Both the position numbers and the translations under genes were made by a program. Positions 24,457 through 34,034 of a stretch of DNA of 64,000 nt are shown here, in pieces. Position 1 is the stretch's first letter; every line of letters starts with the position of its first letter. The stretch lies in the NCBI RefSeq assembly GCF_024612015.1, contig NZ_CP102512.1:9486001-9550000 (forward strand). The letters run 5' to 3'. The notes below the pieces were generated by a model. The model ran no database searches. It was not told the origin of the DNA and worked only from the letters and a program-made list of their open reading frames with translations. This stretch comes from Streptomyces sp. CA-210063 (lineage in GTDB: Bacteria; Actinomycetota; Actinomycetes; Streptomycetales; Streptomycetaceae).

Positions 24457-27438
24457 TCAGCGGATCTTGGCTCTCACGGCAGCCGCCTCGTCGGCCAGGT
24501 GCCTCGCGGCGGTGTCGTCTCCCGCCGCGGCCCGCAGCCGGGCGAGCCTTTCCAGCACACCCGCGAGCAGGTACGGGTAGTCGATACCCCGGGCCACCTC
24601 GACCGCGTGCTCCCCCTGGCCGATCGCGACTCGCAGATCATGGCGGTCGTACAGGCGGGGATCGAGCAGGTCGATGAGAACACGGGTCTCGAACATGGGG
24701 TCATGGAGTGCACGCGCGACCTCGACGCCTTCGAGGAGACGGCGGCGCGCGTCGGCGTACTCACCTCGGGCCAGGTGGAGACAGCCCCAGGCGTGGGCCG
24801 TGTAGAACGCGCCCGATGACCCGACGTCCCGGGCATACGCGGTCAGCTCGGTGAACGACTCCTCAGCCTCCGCATGACGGCCGAGTGCGAGCTGCGCCTG
24901 GCCGAGCCAGTAGGTGTCCCGCGCGATCAGGGTCCGGATCCCCTCCTTCCTCGCCCCGGCGACGATCTCCGTGAGGACCTCTACCGCGACCTCTGGCCTG
25001 CCCGCCTGTAGATGAGCGAGGCCAACCTGTGAGTACGCGTGCAGCGCCGCCGCAGCCTGCCCGCTGGCGTTGAGCCGTTCGTAGGCCTCGCGGCCCGTCG
25101 TGATCGCCTCGGTCAAACGTCCGTTGGGCACGAGGAAGAACGGTGCGTTACTCAGCGCCTCCAGGTAGCCCCGCCCGTCCCCGATCCGCTCGAACAGACC
25201 CATGGCCTCGGTGTTGGCCTCCTCGGCCGGGCCGTACCGACGCCGGGTGTAGCGCAGTCCGGCCATCGAGATGAGCAGTCTGGCCCGGCCCCGCATGTTG
25301 TCCGCAGCCTTGGCCAGGCCCATCGCCGTCTCGTAGCACTCCTGCCAGTCGTCGAAGTACCGCTCCGTCTCGAACAGCGCGTGCCCGCCCACGGCCAGCT
25401 CCCAGCAGAGCTCGTCCCTGCCCAGCTCCGCGGCTTGCCGCACACCCGCCACCAACGGGATACGCTCCGAATCCAGCAACTCCATCCGCGGCACGGAAGG
25501 CGGCAGGCTTGCCTCCACCCGCGCCGGCTGCCACCGGTCGGCGTCCCGCTGGAACATGTTCTGTCCCATGTGGTCACGGTCGGCGATGTCCGTGAGGGCC
25601 AGGAGGGCGCTGAGGACGCGGACGACGGCTTCGTCCCGGGCCTCCGCCGGCTCCTCCACCTCCGCGCGTTCCCTTGCGTACGCGCGGATCAGGTCGTGGA
25701 AGCCGTAACGCGCCTGACCCTTCGGCGTTCCGGTGACGTCGAGCAGGTGGACGTCGACCAGCTCGTCGAGGAGTTCCTGGGCTGCGCGCAGTTCGGTGTC
25801 GACCGCGGCGGCAGCCGCCCAGAGCGGGAAATCGGGTGCCTCCAGGAGACCGAGGAGCCGGAACAGCCGCCGTGCCTCGGGCCGGAGCCCCTCGTAGCTC
25901 AGCCCGAAACTGGCCCGCACTTCGAGATCGCGATAGCGGAGCGCGTCCAGCCGGTGCTGTTCGTCCGCCAACCGCGACACGAGGTCCGCCAGGCGCCAAT
26001 GCGGTCGTGACACCACGAGCGACCCGACGATCCGCAGCGCGAGCGGCAGCCGCGCACACAGCCGGACCAGGTCGGACAGCTCCGCCCGGGTAGCCGAGGC
26101 CAACCGGTCGTCCGAGCTGTTGCGCAGCATGGCCAGACTGTCGGCTTCGGACATCTCGCGGAGCTCGACCCGGTGCGCGCCGCCAAGACCGCCCAGCCGC
26201 ACGCGGCCGGTGGCGATCACACCGCACGTACCGCTCGCCGGCAGCAGGGGAGCCAACTGCTCCTCGTCGAACGCGTCGTCGAGCACCACCAGGATCCGGC
26301 GTTCCGCGAGCATGCCCCGGTAGAGATCGGTGCGCTCCTCCGGATCGTCCGGCACGGCGGTGGCGGGCACTCCCAGCGCACGCAGGAAGCGACCGAGCAC
26401 AGTGGCCGGGGCGACCGGCTGGGTACGTGCACCGGCCAGCGCCGCGAACAGCTGCCCGTCGGGGTACGCGGACCTGAGGCGATGCCCGGCCTGCACCGCG
26501 AGCGCGGTCTTGCCGACCCCGCCAGGGCCCGAGATCGTCACCACCGCGGCCGGCTCATCGGCGGCGCGGTCCTCGCGGAGCACTGCCTCGATCCGCGCCA
26601 ACTCCGTCTGTTGCCCGCTGAAGTCGCCGAGCGCCGGAGGCAGCATACGGGCGCTGGTGGCGTTCCGGCGTTCCCGCTCCTCGGTCGCGATCGCCGGGTC
26701 CAGCGCGGGATCCTCGCCGAGGATGGCCTGGTGCAGGTCCCGCAACTTCTGCCCGGGCTCCAGACCGGTCTCCTCGGCCAGGACGTCACGGGCCTGGAGA
26801 TAAGCCAGGAGCGCGTCCGCCCGTCGGCCACAGCGATACAGCGCGAGCATGAGCTGGGCCCACATCCGCTCGCGGAACGGGTGTTCCATCGTCAGCGCGG
26901 TCAGCTCGCCCAGAAGCTCGCTGTGCCGACCGAGCCGAAGGCCGACGTCGATCCGCTCTTCGAGTACGCCGAGCCGCAGCTCGTCGAGGCGAGCGGCCTC
27001 CGAGGTCAGCGCCGGGACGTCGGCGATCCCGGCGAACGCGGGTCCCCGCCAGAGGCCCAGGGCCTCGTCGAAGAGCCGACGCGACTGATCGAGATCACCG
27101 GCCGCCAGCGCCGCGCGGGCCACGCCCGCCAGATCTTCGAAACGCGCCGCGTCCAGCTCGTCACGGTCGACACGCAGCCGGTAGCCCTGGCCCTCCCTGG
27201 TGATGCGTCCCGAATCCCCCAGGTGCTGCCGGAGCCGGTGGACGTAGGTCTGCACGTTCTTGGCGGCACTCTTCGGCTGTCCCTCGCCCCAGAGCGCCTC
27301 CGCCAGCGCATCACCGGCGACCGACCGGCCCAGCCGGCACAGCAGGACCGCCAGGAGCACCCGCCCTTTCGGCGTGCCCAGTTCCAGCGGTACGCCGGCC
27401 CGCCACACCGTCAGCGGGCCCAATACCCCGAAGTCCAC
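24457..27438 (-). CDS. AfsR/SARP-family regulator with NB-ARC and TPR domains
   Basis: 993 residues. DNA-binding OmpR-like winged helix (about 1-92; LGTPKGRVLLAVLLCRLGRS), bacterial transcriptional activation domain (about 97-240; FAGIADVPALTSEAARLDEL), NB-ARC ATPase with P-loop GPGGVGKTAL and Walker B ILVVLDDAF, then TPR-like repeats from about 690 to the end. This is the full AfsR layout, so it should act as an ATP-dependent transcriptional activator, often of secondary metabolism. GTG start at 27438 with GGGGG upstream. No biosynthetic cluster lies directly beside it, so its targets are unknown. Confidence 0.93.
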   Translation of the reverse strand: MDFGVLGPLTVWRAGVPLELGTPKGRVLLAVLLCRLGRSVAGDALAEALWGEGQPKSAAKNVQTYVHRLRQHLGDSGRITREGQGYRLRVDRDELDAARFEDLAGVARAALAAGDLDQSRRLFDEALGLWRGPAFAGIADVPALTSEAARLDELRLGVLEERIDVGLRLGRHSELLGELTALTMEHPFRERMWAQLMLALYRCGRRADALLAYLQARDVLAEETGLEPGQKLRDLHQAILGEDPALDPAIATEERERRNATSARMLPPALGDFSGQQTELARIEAVLREDRAADEPAAVVTISGPGGVGKTALAVQAGHRLRSAYPDGQLFAALAGARTQPVAPATVLGRFLRALGVPATAVPDDPEERTDLYRGMLAERRILVVLDDAFDEEQLAPLLPASGTCGVIATGRVRLGGLGGAHRVELREMSEADSLAMLRNSSDDRLASATRAELSDLVRLCARLPLALRIVGSLVVSRPHWRLADLVSRLADEQHRLDALRYRDLEVRASFGLSYEGLRPEARRLFRLLGLLEAPDFPLWAAAAAVDTELRAAQELLDELVDVHLLDVTGTPKGQARYGFHDLIRAYARERAEVEEPAEARDEAVVRVLSALLALTDIADRDHMGQNMFQRDADRWQPARVEASLPPSVPRMELLDSERIPLVAGVRQAAELGRDELCWELAVGGHALFETERYFDDWQECYETAMGLAKAADNMRGRARLLISMAGLRYTRRRYGPAEEANTEAMGLFERIGDGRGYLEALSNAPFFLVPNGRLTEAITTGREAYERLNASGQAAAALHAYSQVGLAHLQAGRPEVAVEVLTEIVAGARKEGIRTLIARDTYWLGQAQLALGRHAEAEESFTELTAYARDVGSSGAFYTAHAWGCLHLARGEYADARRRLLEGVEVARALHDPMFETRVLIDLLDPRLYDRHDLRVAIGQGEHAVEVARGIDYPYLLAGVLERLARLRAAAGDDTAARHLADEAAAVRAKIR

Positions 27439-27454
27439 AGCCGCCCCCGTCTTT

Positions 27455-27620
27455 CGACGGCAACTGTAACGGCCGTCGGCTCGTCACCGGCCCGAGGTAC
27501 ATGCGGACGGCGACGGTCAGGCCGGAGACGGCGGTGAGGGCGGCGACGGTCCAGATCGCGGTGGTGATGCCGTAGGAGTCGGCGAGGAAGCCGGCGAGGA
27601 GGGCGCGACGGCGAAGCCGC
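27455..27620 (-). pseudogene. MFS transporter C-terminal remnant
   Basis: The minus strand reads AGFLADSYGITTAIWTVAAL then TAVSGLTVAVRMYLGPV, the last two membrane helices of a major-facilitator protein, with nothing N-terminal. From 27621 to 28038 no gene is supported; several open frames overlap there without starts or domains. Confidence 0.55.
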
Positions 27621-28038
27621 CGTCGCGCCACAGGCGGTGGACCCCGACGGCGCGGGCGTGCCTTCTCGGTACCGTCTCCGGTGCGCACGTCGACCCTCAG
27701 TACGTCGAACGCCCGCCGGTCCGGCGGCGGCATGCGGTCGAAGAGTTCGATGGGGTCCTCTGGTCGTGGACTGCTCGGGATGTGCCTTGGCCATGGCCGG
27801 TAGGCGGTGCGGAGACGGCCCCGAGAGAAAGCGGGCTCGCAGGGAGCCCTCGACGGTTGTCGGGGGCGGTCGAGGCCGAGTCTCGTTGAGGCGTGCTGCC
27901 AGCTGCGAGGGACGGCGGTCGGACGTCCACGGTCGCACGGCGACCTGCACCCCGGGCGTGCCGAGGTCAGCGGCTGTTCCACCCCGGTGTCCCCTTCGGT
28001 CTGCGGCGGCGGGCTCCGCAGCATCTCCCGCGGGTAGG

Positions 28039-28058
28039 CTTTGCCTGATCAGGCAAAG
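28039..28058. promoter_or_regulatory. Perfect 20-bp palindrome before the LacI gene
   Basis: CTTTGCCTGATCAGGCAAAG is self-complementary over all 20 bases and ends 16 bp before the LacI start codon, in a position to autorepress. Confidence 0.75.
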
Positions 28059-28074
28059 TCGGCGGGGACGAGGC

Positions 28075-29139
28075 ATGGGCGGGGTCGAGAAGTCGCGGGG
28101 TGGCGGGGCCGAGCGGGCGACCTCGCGGGATGTCGCCCGGCTTGCCGGGGTGTCACACACGGCCGTGTCCTTCGTCTTCAACGGGCGTGCCCAGGGCAAC
28201 CTCTCCGCCGAGACGCAGGAGAAGATCCGCAAGGCGGCCGAACAGCTCGGCTACCGGCCGAACGCGGTCGCCCGTGGCCTGCGTCGGAGTCGTACCGCCG
28301 TGATCGGTCTGGTCACGGACGAGATCGCCACCTCGCCGTTCGCCGGGCTGCTGCTGCGCGGGGCCATGGACATGGCGTGGAGCAGTGAGCACCTGGTGCT
28401 CACCGTCGACTCCGGGCAGGACCCGGTCGCCGAGGACGCGGCTGTCGCCGAACTGCTCGACCGGAGGGTCGACGGGATCATCTACGCCGCGCTGTCGTTG
28501 CGCCGCGCCCGAGTCCCGGAAGGGCTGCACCGCACGTACGCCGTGCTCGCCAACTGTCTCCCCGAGGACGGCTCCCTCCCGGCCGTCATCCCCGCCGAGC
28601 GGGCCGGTGGCCGCAGCGCCGCGCGCGTCCTTCTCGACGCGGGCCACCGCCGTGTCGCCCTGGTGGGCGGTCTGGACGACATCGCGACCGCGGAACGGCT
28701 GCGCGGCTTCCGGGACGCGCTGCGGACGGTGGGGCTGACCGCCGAGAAGGACTGGATCATGCGGACGGGAGGGGAGATCGCCGCCGGGTACCAGGGCGCG
28801 CTGCGGCTGCTGGACGGTGTTCCCGCCCACCGGCGGCCCACGGGGATCGTCTGTTACAACGACCGGGTCGCCGCGGGCGTCCTGCACGCCGCCGCGCGCC
28901 TGGGCCTCGACGTGCCCGCCGAGCTGTCCGTCGTCGGCTATGACGACCAGGAACACATGGCGGCTTTCCTCAGCCCGCCCCTCACCACGGTCGCTCTGCC
29001 CCATCGCGCGATGGGAGAGACGGCCGTCCGCCTGCTCCTGGACGCCATCGACAGCGGGACCGCGCCGCCGGTCACCACCCGGCGGCTGGAGTGCCCCGTC
29101 GTCACGCGGGGTTCGGTGGGACCAGCTCCCAGCCCGTGA
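28075..29139 (+). CDS. LacI family transcriptional regulator
   Basis: 354 residues. HTH at about 17-36 (TSRDVARLAGVSHTAVSFVF), hinge helix region (AVARGLRRSRTAVIGLVTDE), then a periplasmic-binding-protein-like effector domain with RVALVGG, GIVCYNDRVAAGVLHAA and LSVVGYDDQ. ATG 28075 lies 16 bp after the palindrome. Its 3' end overlaps the convergent GH32 gene by 38 bp. Likely repressor of the fructan locus, relieved by a fructose oligosaccharide or phosphate; the inducer is inference. Confidence 0.92.
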   Translation: MGGVEKSRGGGAERATSRDVARLAGVSHTAVSFVFNGRAQGNLSAETQEKIRKAAEQLGYRPNAVARGLRRSRTAVIGLVTDEIATSPFAGLLLRGAMDMAWSSEHLVLTVDSGQDPVAEDAAVAELLDRRVDGIIYAALSLRRARVPEGLHRTYAVLANCLPEDGSLPAVIPAERAGGRSAARVLLDAGHRRVALVGGLDDIATAERLRGFRDALRTVGLTAEKDWIMRTGGEIAAGYQGALRLLDGVPAHRRPTGIVCYNDRVAAGVLHAAARLGLDVPAELSVVGYDDQEHMAAFLSPPLTTVALPHRAMGETAVRLLLDAIDSGTAPPVTTRRLECPVVTRGSVGPAPSP

Positions 29140-30511
29140 CCTCGACGTCCGTGCCCGTCACGGTCAGCTCCGCGATGTCGTCGTCCCGTCGGTACACCCG
29201 TTCCGTGGCCGTCGCCCGGTCACCCGCGAACAGTTCCAGCAGGGAGCCGTCCACGAGGATCCGTACGGTGAGGGTCTCGCCCGGCGGGGTCCGCAGGACC
29301 AGGGGGGCCGTGCCGTCCGGGCGGGAGCGTGGCCAGGCCGTGCGGTCCAGGGTCACCGCGCCGGATGCCGGATCGAGTCGCACGGTCAGTTCGGCCCCGG
29401 ACGCGGCCCGCAGCAGACCCACGGTCGCCGCCGAACGGGCGGTCACCAGCAGGTCGTACGCGCGGGGGAGTGGCCGGTGCGGTCCCGGTGCGGCCGTGAA
29501 CGGGACGGCCGCTCGCAGTAGTTCGAGCTCCGGAGCCGGTACGACCCGTAGCGTGCCGTCCTCGTGGGTGTCCATCACCCGGGGTGCCGTGAGGACGCCG
29601 GACCAGCCCGCGCGGTCCACCTCCTCGGGTGGGCGTGACTCCCAGGACCAGCCCCAGAGCAGGGCGCGGCCGGACTCCGTGTCCTGGAGGACGGAGGGGG
29701 CGTAGAAGTCACGGCCGAGGTCCAGCGGGCCGCCGCCCGTACCGGCCGCGAACCTCGGTCCACCGTCCGCCTGCTCCACCAGACGGCCCGTGACGTACGC
29801 GGTGCTCAGCGGGTCGCCGTCCCACAGGGCCACCGCCAGCACCCAGTCGCCCCCGGGGGTCGCCCACAACTGCGGGCACTCCCAACCGATCGCCCGCTTG
29901 CCGAAGGCGCGGGTCGCCGCCGGGTCCCGGCCGTCCAGCAGGACCCCGGCGAACCGCCAGTCGTACAGGTCCTCACAGTCGTACACCAGGACGGACGGGG
30001 TGCCGTCGGCGTGGCCGGCGCCCATCAGCGCCCAGCGGCGTCCGGCGAAGCGGAAGACGAAAGGGTCCCGGAACATCGTCACGTCCAGGCCGGGTGGTGG
30101 GCCGGCGACCACCGGCACCGGCAGTTGCTTCCACTTCTGGAGGCCGTCGTCCTCGGCCACGGCGAGACAGATCGCGCTCAGGCCCTGGTGGTCGTGGTCG
30201 ATCCCGGAGTACACCGCTGTCGGTACACCACCGTCGTCCACCACGCAGCCGGACCAGCAGCCCGCCTCGTCCGGGCCGTCGGGCGTGGGGCGCAGGGCGA
30301 TCCCGTGGTCGTCCCAGTGGGCGAGGTCGGGGCTGGAGGCGTGGCCCCAGTGAACGTTCGTGTGCACGGGGGCGTCGGGGTTGTGCTGGTAGAAGAGGTG
30401 GTATCGATCGCCCCAGCGGAACGGGCCGTTCGGGTCGTTCATCCAGTTGGCCGGCGGGCGGACCCTGAAACGCGGGCTGTTGGCGTCGGTCGACCGGCTC
30501 ACGGAACTCAA
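29102..30511 (-). CDS. Intracellular GH32 beta-fructosidase
   Basis: 469 residues without signal peptide. The three GH32 signatures are intact: WMNDPNG (nucleophile Asp), FRDPF (transition-state Asp) and WECPQ (acid/base Glu). A C-terminal beta-sandwich (LRILVDGSLLELFAG-type) is present. Hydrolyses beta-fructosidic bonds of sucrose or short fructans inside the cell. The TTG at 30511 is favoured because AGGAG lies 7 bases upstream and it overlaps the permease stop; GTG 30502 is the alternative. Last gene of the ABC-transporter operon, so it should act on the imported sugar. Confidence 0.92.
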   Translation of the reverse strand: MSSVSRSTDANSPRFRVRPPANWMNDPNGPFRWGDRYHLFYQHNPDAPVHTNVHWGHASSPDLAHWDDHGIALRPTPDGPDEAGCWSGCVVDDGGVPTAVYSGIDHDHQGLSAICLAVAEDDGLQKWKQLPVPVVAGPPPGLDVTMFRDPFVFRFAGRRWALMGAGHADGTPSVLVYDCEDLYDWRFAGVLLDGRDPAATRAFGKRAIGWECPQLWATPGGDWVLAVALWDGDPLSTAYVTGRLVEQADGGPRFAAGTGGGPLDLGRDFYAPSVLQDTESGRALLWGWSWESRPPEEVDRAGWSGVLTAPRVMDTHEDGTLRVVPAPELELLRAAVPFTAAPGPHRPLPRAYDLLVTARSAATVGLLRAASGAELTVRLDPASGAVTLDRTAWPRSRPDGTAPLVLRTPPGETLTVRILVDGSLLELFAGDRATATERVYRRDDDIAELTVTGTDVEVTGWELVPPNPA

Positions 30512-31419
30512 CGATTGACTCCTGCGGATGTGATGCCCTCGCGCAGAGGGCGCTGGCCGACGACGAACACGACGACGGCGGGGATCATGGAGAGGACGAC
30601 TCCGGCGAGGACGACGGAGACCGAGCCGGTGCCGAGGTTGCCCTGGAGGGAGACCAGGCCCAGGGGCAGCGTGAGGTTCTCGGTGGAGGTTTCGAGGATC
30701 AGCGGCCGGAAGAACTCGTTCCAGTGGTAGTTGAAGGCCAGCACGCCGACGATGGCGAGACCGGGGGCCGCCAAGGGGGCGTACACCGACCGGAAGACGC
30801 GCCACGGACCCGCGCCGTCGATCATCGCCGCCTCGCCCAGGTCCTTCGGCATGCCCAGGAAGTACTGGCGCATCAGGAAGGTGCCGAAGGCCGTCGGGAA
30901 GGCCGGGACGATGAGGCCGAGCAGGGTGTCGGTCAGACCCATCGTCTTCAGTTCCAGGAAGACCGGGACCATCGTGACCTGCAACGGCACCATCATCGTG
31001 GCCAGGACCAGCGCGAACAGCGGCTTCTTGAAGCGGAATTCGAGGCGGGCGAAGGCGTAGCCCGCCAGGCCCGCGGTGATCATCTGGCCGGCCGCGATCA
31101 GCGCGGTCACCAGGGTGGAGTTCAGTGCGTACAGCCAGACGTCGATCTGGTCGAAGACCCCGCGGTAGGCGTCGACGGTGGGGTCCGTGGGGATGATCTC
31201 CGGCGGCAGGTCGAAGGACTCCGCCGGCGTGCGCAGTGACGTCGACACCGTCCAGATGACCGGGCCGAGCGTCAACAGGGCGCACAGCGCCAGACCTGCG
31301 ATCCGGCCCCAGGGCGCCAGGCCGTGCCGTACGCGTGACGCGGTGGGGCTCGTGCGGGGACCCGGCATCGAACCCGCTGCCGAACCCGATACCGAACCCG
31401 AGAGGGAACTCGTACTCAT
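30508..31419 (-). CDS. Sugar ABC transporter permease (MalG-like)
   Basis: 303 residues, six membrane helices, CUT1 family. EAA loop EAAMIDGAGPWRVFRSVYAP contacts the ATPase. The N-terminus before the first helix is Ser/Gly-rich. ATG 31419 follows the MalF-like stop by 14 bp; a GTG at 31428 is possible. No ATPase gene is present in the locus, as for other Streptomyces sugar importers served by the shared MsiK ATPase. Confidence 0.92.
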   Translation of the reverse strand: MSTSSLSGSVSGSAAGSMPGPRTSPTASRVRHGLAPWGRIAGLALCALLTLGPVIWTVSTSLRTPAESFDLPPEIIPTDPTVDAYRGVFDQIDVWLYALNSTLVTALIAAGQMITAGLAGYAFARLEFRFKKPLFALVLATMMVPLQVTMVPVFLELKTMGLTDTLLGLIVPAFPTAFGTFLMRQYFLGMPKDLGEAAMIDGAGPWRVFRSVYAPLAAPGLAIVGVLAFNYHWNEFFRPLILETSTENLTLPLGLVSLQGNLGTGSVSVVLAGVVLSMIPAVVVFVVGQRPLREGITSAGVNR

Positions 31420-31433
31420 CTGACTCACCCGGC

Positions 31434-32429
31434 TCACTGGTAGTGGACGTAACGCCGGCTGAGCCGGAACTGGAGTGCGGTGACCGCCATGATCAGGGCG
31501 AAGAGCAGGACGCCCACGGCGGACGCCTCGCCGAAGCGGAGCTGCTCGAAGGCCGTCTCGTAGATGACCATCACGACCGTGCGCGTCGAGTCGCCGGGAC
31601 CGCCCGCCGTGAGGACGTACGGCTGCTCGAAGACCTGGAGGGCGTTGATGATGCCGACCACGGACGCCACCAGCAGCGTGGGCGACAGCAGCGGCAGGGT
31701 GATGGCGAGGTGCTTGCGCACCCCGCTCGCGCCGTCCAGCGAAGCCGCCTCGTGCACCTCTTTCGGGATGGTGTTCAGGCCGCCGACGAACAGCAGGAAC
31801 GAGAAGCCGAACTGCTGCCAGACGTACGCCAGGACCACGGCCGCCATCGCCCCGTTCTCCGAGGTCAGCCAGGGGACCGAGGGGATACCGACCGTGCCGA
31901 GGAGCCAGTTCACGGGGCCGAAGTCCTGGTTGAACAGGTACTTCATCACCACCGAGATGGACGCGGCGGACAGTACCAGCGGGAAGAAGAACGCCGAACG
32001 GAACACGGACCGCAGCCACTTGGGCATCCGGCCGTTCACCGCGATCGCCAGCACGAGCGCGATCAGCAACTGGAGTGCGACTGCGAGCGCCATGAAGACG
32101 AGCGTGTTGCGGAAGGAGACGAGGACCGTCGAATCGGTCAGGATCTCCCGGTAGTTGGCCGCTCCGGCCCACCGCGGGTCGTCGATCACGTCCCACTGGA
32201 AGAGGCTGAGGACGACCGAGCCGACGATCGGTACGACCGTGAAGACGACGATGCCGACGACGGTGGGCGCGAGGAACAGTACGGCGAGGAGGCGGGTGCC
32301 CCGGGTGCGGATGGTGGTGGCGGCCGTGGACTCGGATGCCTTACGGGTCTGACCGGTCCTGCGGTTCCCGCGGCTCTTGCGGGTGCGGGCGGGCTCCGGT
32401 CCTACGGGCCTGATCTCGGTGTTCGTCAC
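31434..32429 (-). CDS. Sugar ABC transporter permease (MalF-like)
   Basis: 331 residues, CUT1 family, about six membrane helices after a basic 45-residue N-terminus. EAA loop EAASLDGASGVRKHLAITLP. Start ATG overlaps the binding-protein stop by 4 bp. Partner of the MalG-like permease. Confidence 0.92.
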   Translation of the reverse strand: MTNTEIRPVGPEPARTRKSRGNRRTGQTRKASESTAATTIRTRGTRLLAVLFLAPTVVGIVVFTVVPIVGSVVLSLFQWDVIDDPRWAGAANYREILTDSTVLVSFRNTLVFMALAVALQLLIALVLAIAVNGRMPKWLRSVFRSAFFFPLVLSAASISVVMKYLFNQDFGPVNWLLGTVGIPSVPWLTSENGAMAAVVLAYVWQQFGFSFLLFVGGLNTIPKEVHEAASLDGASGVRKHLAITLPLLSPTLLVASVVGIINALQVFEQPYVLTAGGPGDSTRTVVMVIYETAFEQLRFGEASAVGVLLFALIMAVTALQFRLSRRYVHYQ

Positions 32430-33835
32430 ACTTCACGCTCCATGGCCTTCTCCAGGTCCCCCTGCAGCCGGCGCAGCGCGGGACGCACCGCGCCGGGGCT
32501 CGCAAGAGCGGTTCCGGTGTGCTTGATCAGCAGCTGCTCGACCTCGTTGACCTGCGGCGGGGCCGGGATCGGGCCGCTGGTGGGGATCTTGTCGAGGGTG
32601 TCGTAGAAGACCTGCCAGTGGGCCGGTCCTGTCTCCCGGTAGCGGGCCTCGTCGACCATGGAGCGGCGGGCCGGAGTGGTCTGGTTGGCCGCGAAGAGCT
32701 GGGTCATCACGTCCTTGCGGGCGGTGTACTTGATGAACTCCCAGGCCTCGTCCCGCATCTTCGACGTGCGCAGCATCGCGTACCCGGCGGCGCCGAACTG
32801 GTGACGCCGGGTACGCCGGCGCGGGAAGTACCGCACGTCGTAGTCGGCCGGTTTCATGCCCGCCTGATGCAGGCCGCCCGCCCAGAAGCCGCCCGCGGGC
32901 GTGACACCGACGCGGCCGGTGGAGAAGACGCCGACGAGGTTGCGGCCGTCGCCGCCCTCCGGCCGGGTGCACAGGTCCTCCTGGACGAGGGAGGAGAGGT
33001 AGTCGTAGACCTCCGCGACGCGGTCGGAGTCGGCCAGGGGTGTCGTCCACCGGTAGCCGCCGCCCCGGCCGCGCCGCTGTGCCTCGGGATAGAAGGAGTT
33101 CCAGAGCCAGTCGCCGCCGGGGGCCTTGGACTCGGTGAGGAGGTTGGTGTCGTTGGCGAAGAGCCAGGGGACCACTCCGCCCCACAGCCGGTTGGTCCAG
33201 AAGTACGGGGTGAACCGGTCGCCGTTGCTGCGTTTCATCGCTCGCAGCAGCGTGGTGAAGTCGTCGTGGGTCCAGTCGTCGTCGGGGAGGTCGGCACCCG
33301 CGCGTTCGAGGACCCGGCTGTTGAGGTACATGTCGGCCGCGTTGAACTCGACCGGCAGCTGGTGGAGGCTCCCCTCGTACATCATCGACTCGACCAGCGA
33401 GGGATGGACGTCGGCGAAGTACGTGCGCAGCTCGGCCGCGTCCCGCTTCGCCCACCTGTCCAGCGGTACGCCGAGCCGCCGGGCGAAGAGCTGCACGCCC
33501 TCGGTGGCGACGTACACGAGGTCGGGTGCCGTACCCGCGGCGATCTGGGTGAGGATCTTGGAGAAGAAGTCCGACCAGTCGTAGGCCTGTACGGGGTTGA
33601 TACGGATCCTGATGTCGGGGTGGACCTCGCGGAATCCGTCGCGCAGGGCGCGCTGCGCCTCGGGGTTGAAGGCGGAGCCCAGGGTGGCGATGACGAGCGA
33701 GCCGTCGTCGCGGCCGGGGATGTCGGCGGCGGTGAGGCGGTCCCAGCCGGCCGCGACACCGGCGAGAGCGGCGGCTCCGGCGCCGTACGCGCCGTAGCGC
33801 ATCAGGGCCCGTCGGGAGAGGAGCGAGTCGGTCAT
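32426..33835 (-). CDS. Sugar ABC transporter substrate-binding protein, Tat-type signal
   Basis: 469 residues, family 1 solute-binding protein. N-terminus SRRALMRYGAYGAGAAALAG resembles a twin-arginine signal; there is no lipobox Cys, so it may stay membrane-anchored. Core motifs: LVIATLGSAFNPE, DLVYVATEGVQLFARRLG, GRVGVTPAGGFWAGG. First gene of a four-gene unit (binding protein, two permeases, GH32) that starts next to the operator at 33844-33857. The context implies a fructose-containing oligosaccharide as ligand. Confidence 0.9.
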   Translation of the reverse strand: MTDSLLSRRALMRYGAYGAGAAALAGVAAGWDRLTAADIPGRDDGSLVIATLGSAFNPEAQRALRDGFREVHPDIRIRINPVQAYDWSDFFSKILTQIAAGTAPDLVYVATEGVQLFARRLGVPLDRWAKRDAAELRTYFADVHPSLVESMMYEGSLHQLPVEFNAADMYLNSRVLERAGADLPDDDWTHDDFTTLLRAMKRSNGDRFTPYFWTNRLWGGVVPWLFANDTNLLTESKAPGGDWLWNSFYPEAQRRGRGGGYRWTTPLADSDRVAEVYDYLSSLVQEDLCTRPEGGDGRNLVGVFSTGRVGVTPAGGFWAGGLHQAGMKPADYDVRYFPRRRTRRHQFGAAGYAMLRTSKMRDEAWEFIKYTARKDVMTQLFAANQTTPARRSMVDEARYRETGPAHWQVFYDTLDKIPTSGPIPAPPQVNEVEQLLIKHTGTALASPGAVRPALRRLQGDLEKAMEREV

Positions 33836-33843
33836 CGGCGAGC

Positions 33844-33857
33844 CTAACTCGTGTTAG
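33844..33857. promoter_or_regulatory. Operator-like inverted repeat before the importer operon
   Basis: CTAAC-TCGT-GTTAG, perfect 5-bp arms, 8 bp upstream of the binding-protein start codon. The same half site with the same centre recurs in the facing GH32 promoter. Confidence 0.6.
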
Positions 33858-33953
33858 CCAAAGTTTGATTCATGATGATGAGAACCCCGCTGCGGCTCTG
33901 TCAAGGGATGTGCGCGGATGGGAGGTTACGAAGAGCGGCCGGTGCGCGGGGGC

Positions 33954-33981
33954 TTGACCTTTAACGAGTTAGGTATACGGT
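33954..33981 (+). promoter_or_regulatory. Promoter with overlapping operator for secreted GH32
   Basis: TTGACC (33954-33959), 16-bp spacer, TACGGT (33976-33981). The spacer contains CTTTAACGAGTTAG (33959-33972), whose reverse complement CTAACTCGTTAAAG matches the operator at 33844 in one half site and the TCGT centre. A repressor bound here would block polymerase. Confidence 0.6.
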
Positions 33982-34034
33982 TCCGGTCCCATGAGCCGCG
34001 TCCCGACGACGACGTCGGGGAAGGGAGCCGCACG

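Noticed and set aside
24457..27438. SARP regulator as sign of an adjacent antibiotic cluster
   Set aside because: The flanking genes are a lipoprotein, an MFS remnant and a sugar locus; no biosynthetic enzymes are near.
29102..31285. A 727-codon minus-strand open frame
   Set aside because: The upper part is an out-of-frame reading of the permease; the GH32 protein begins at 30511.
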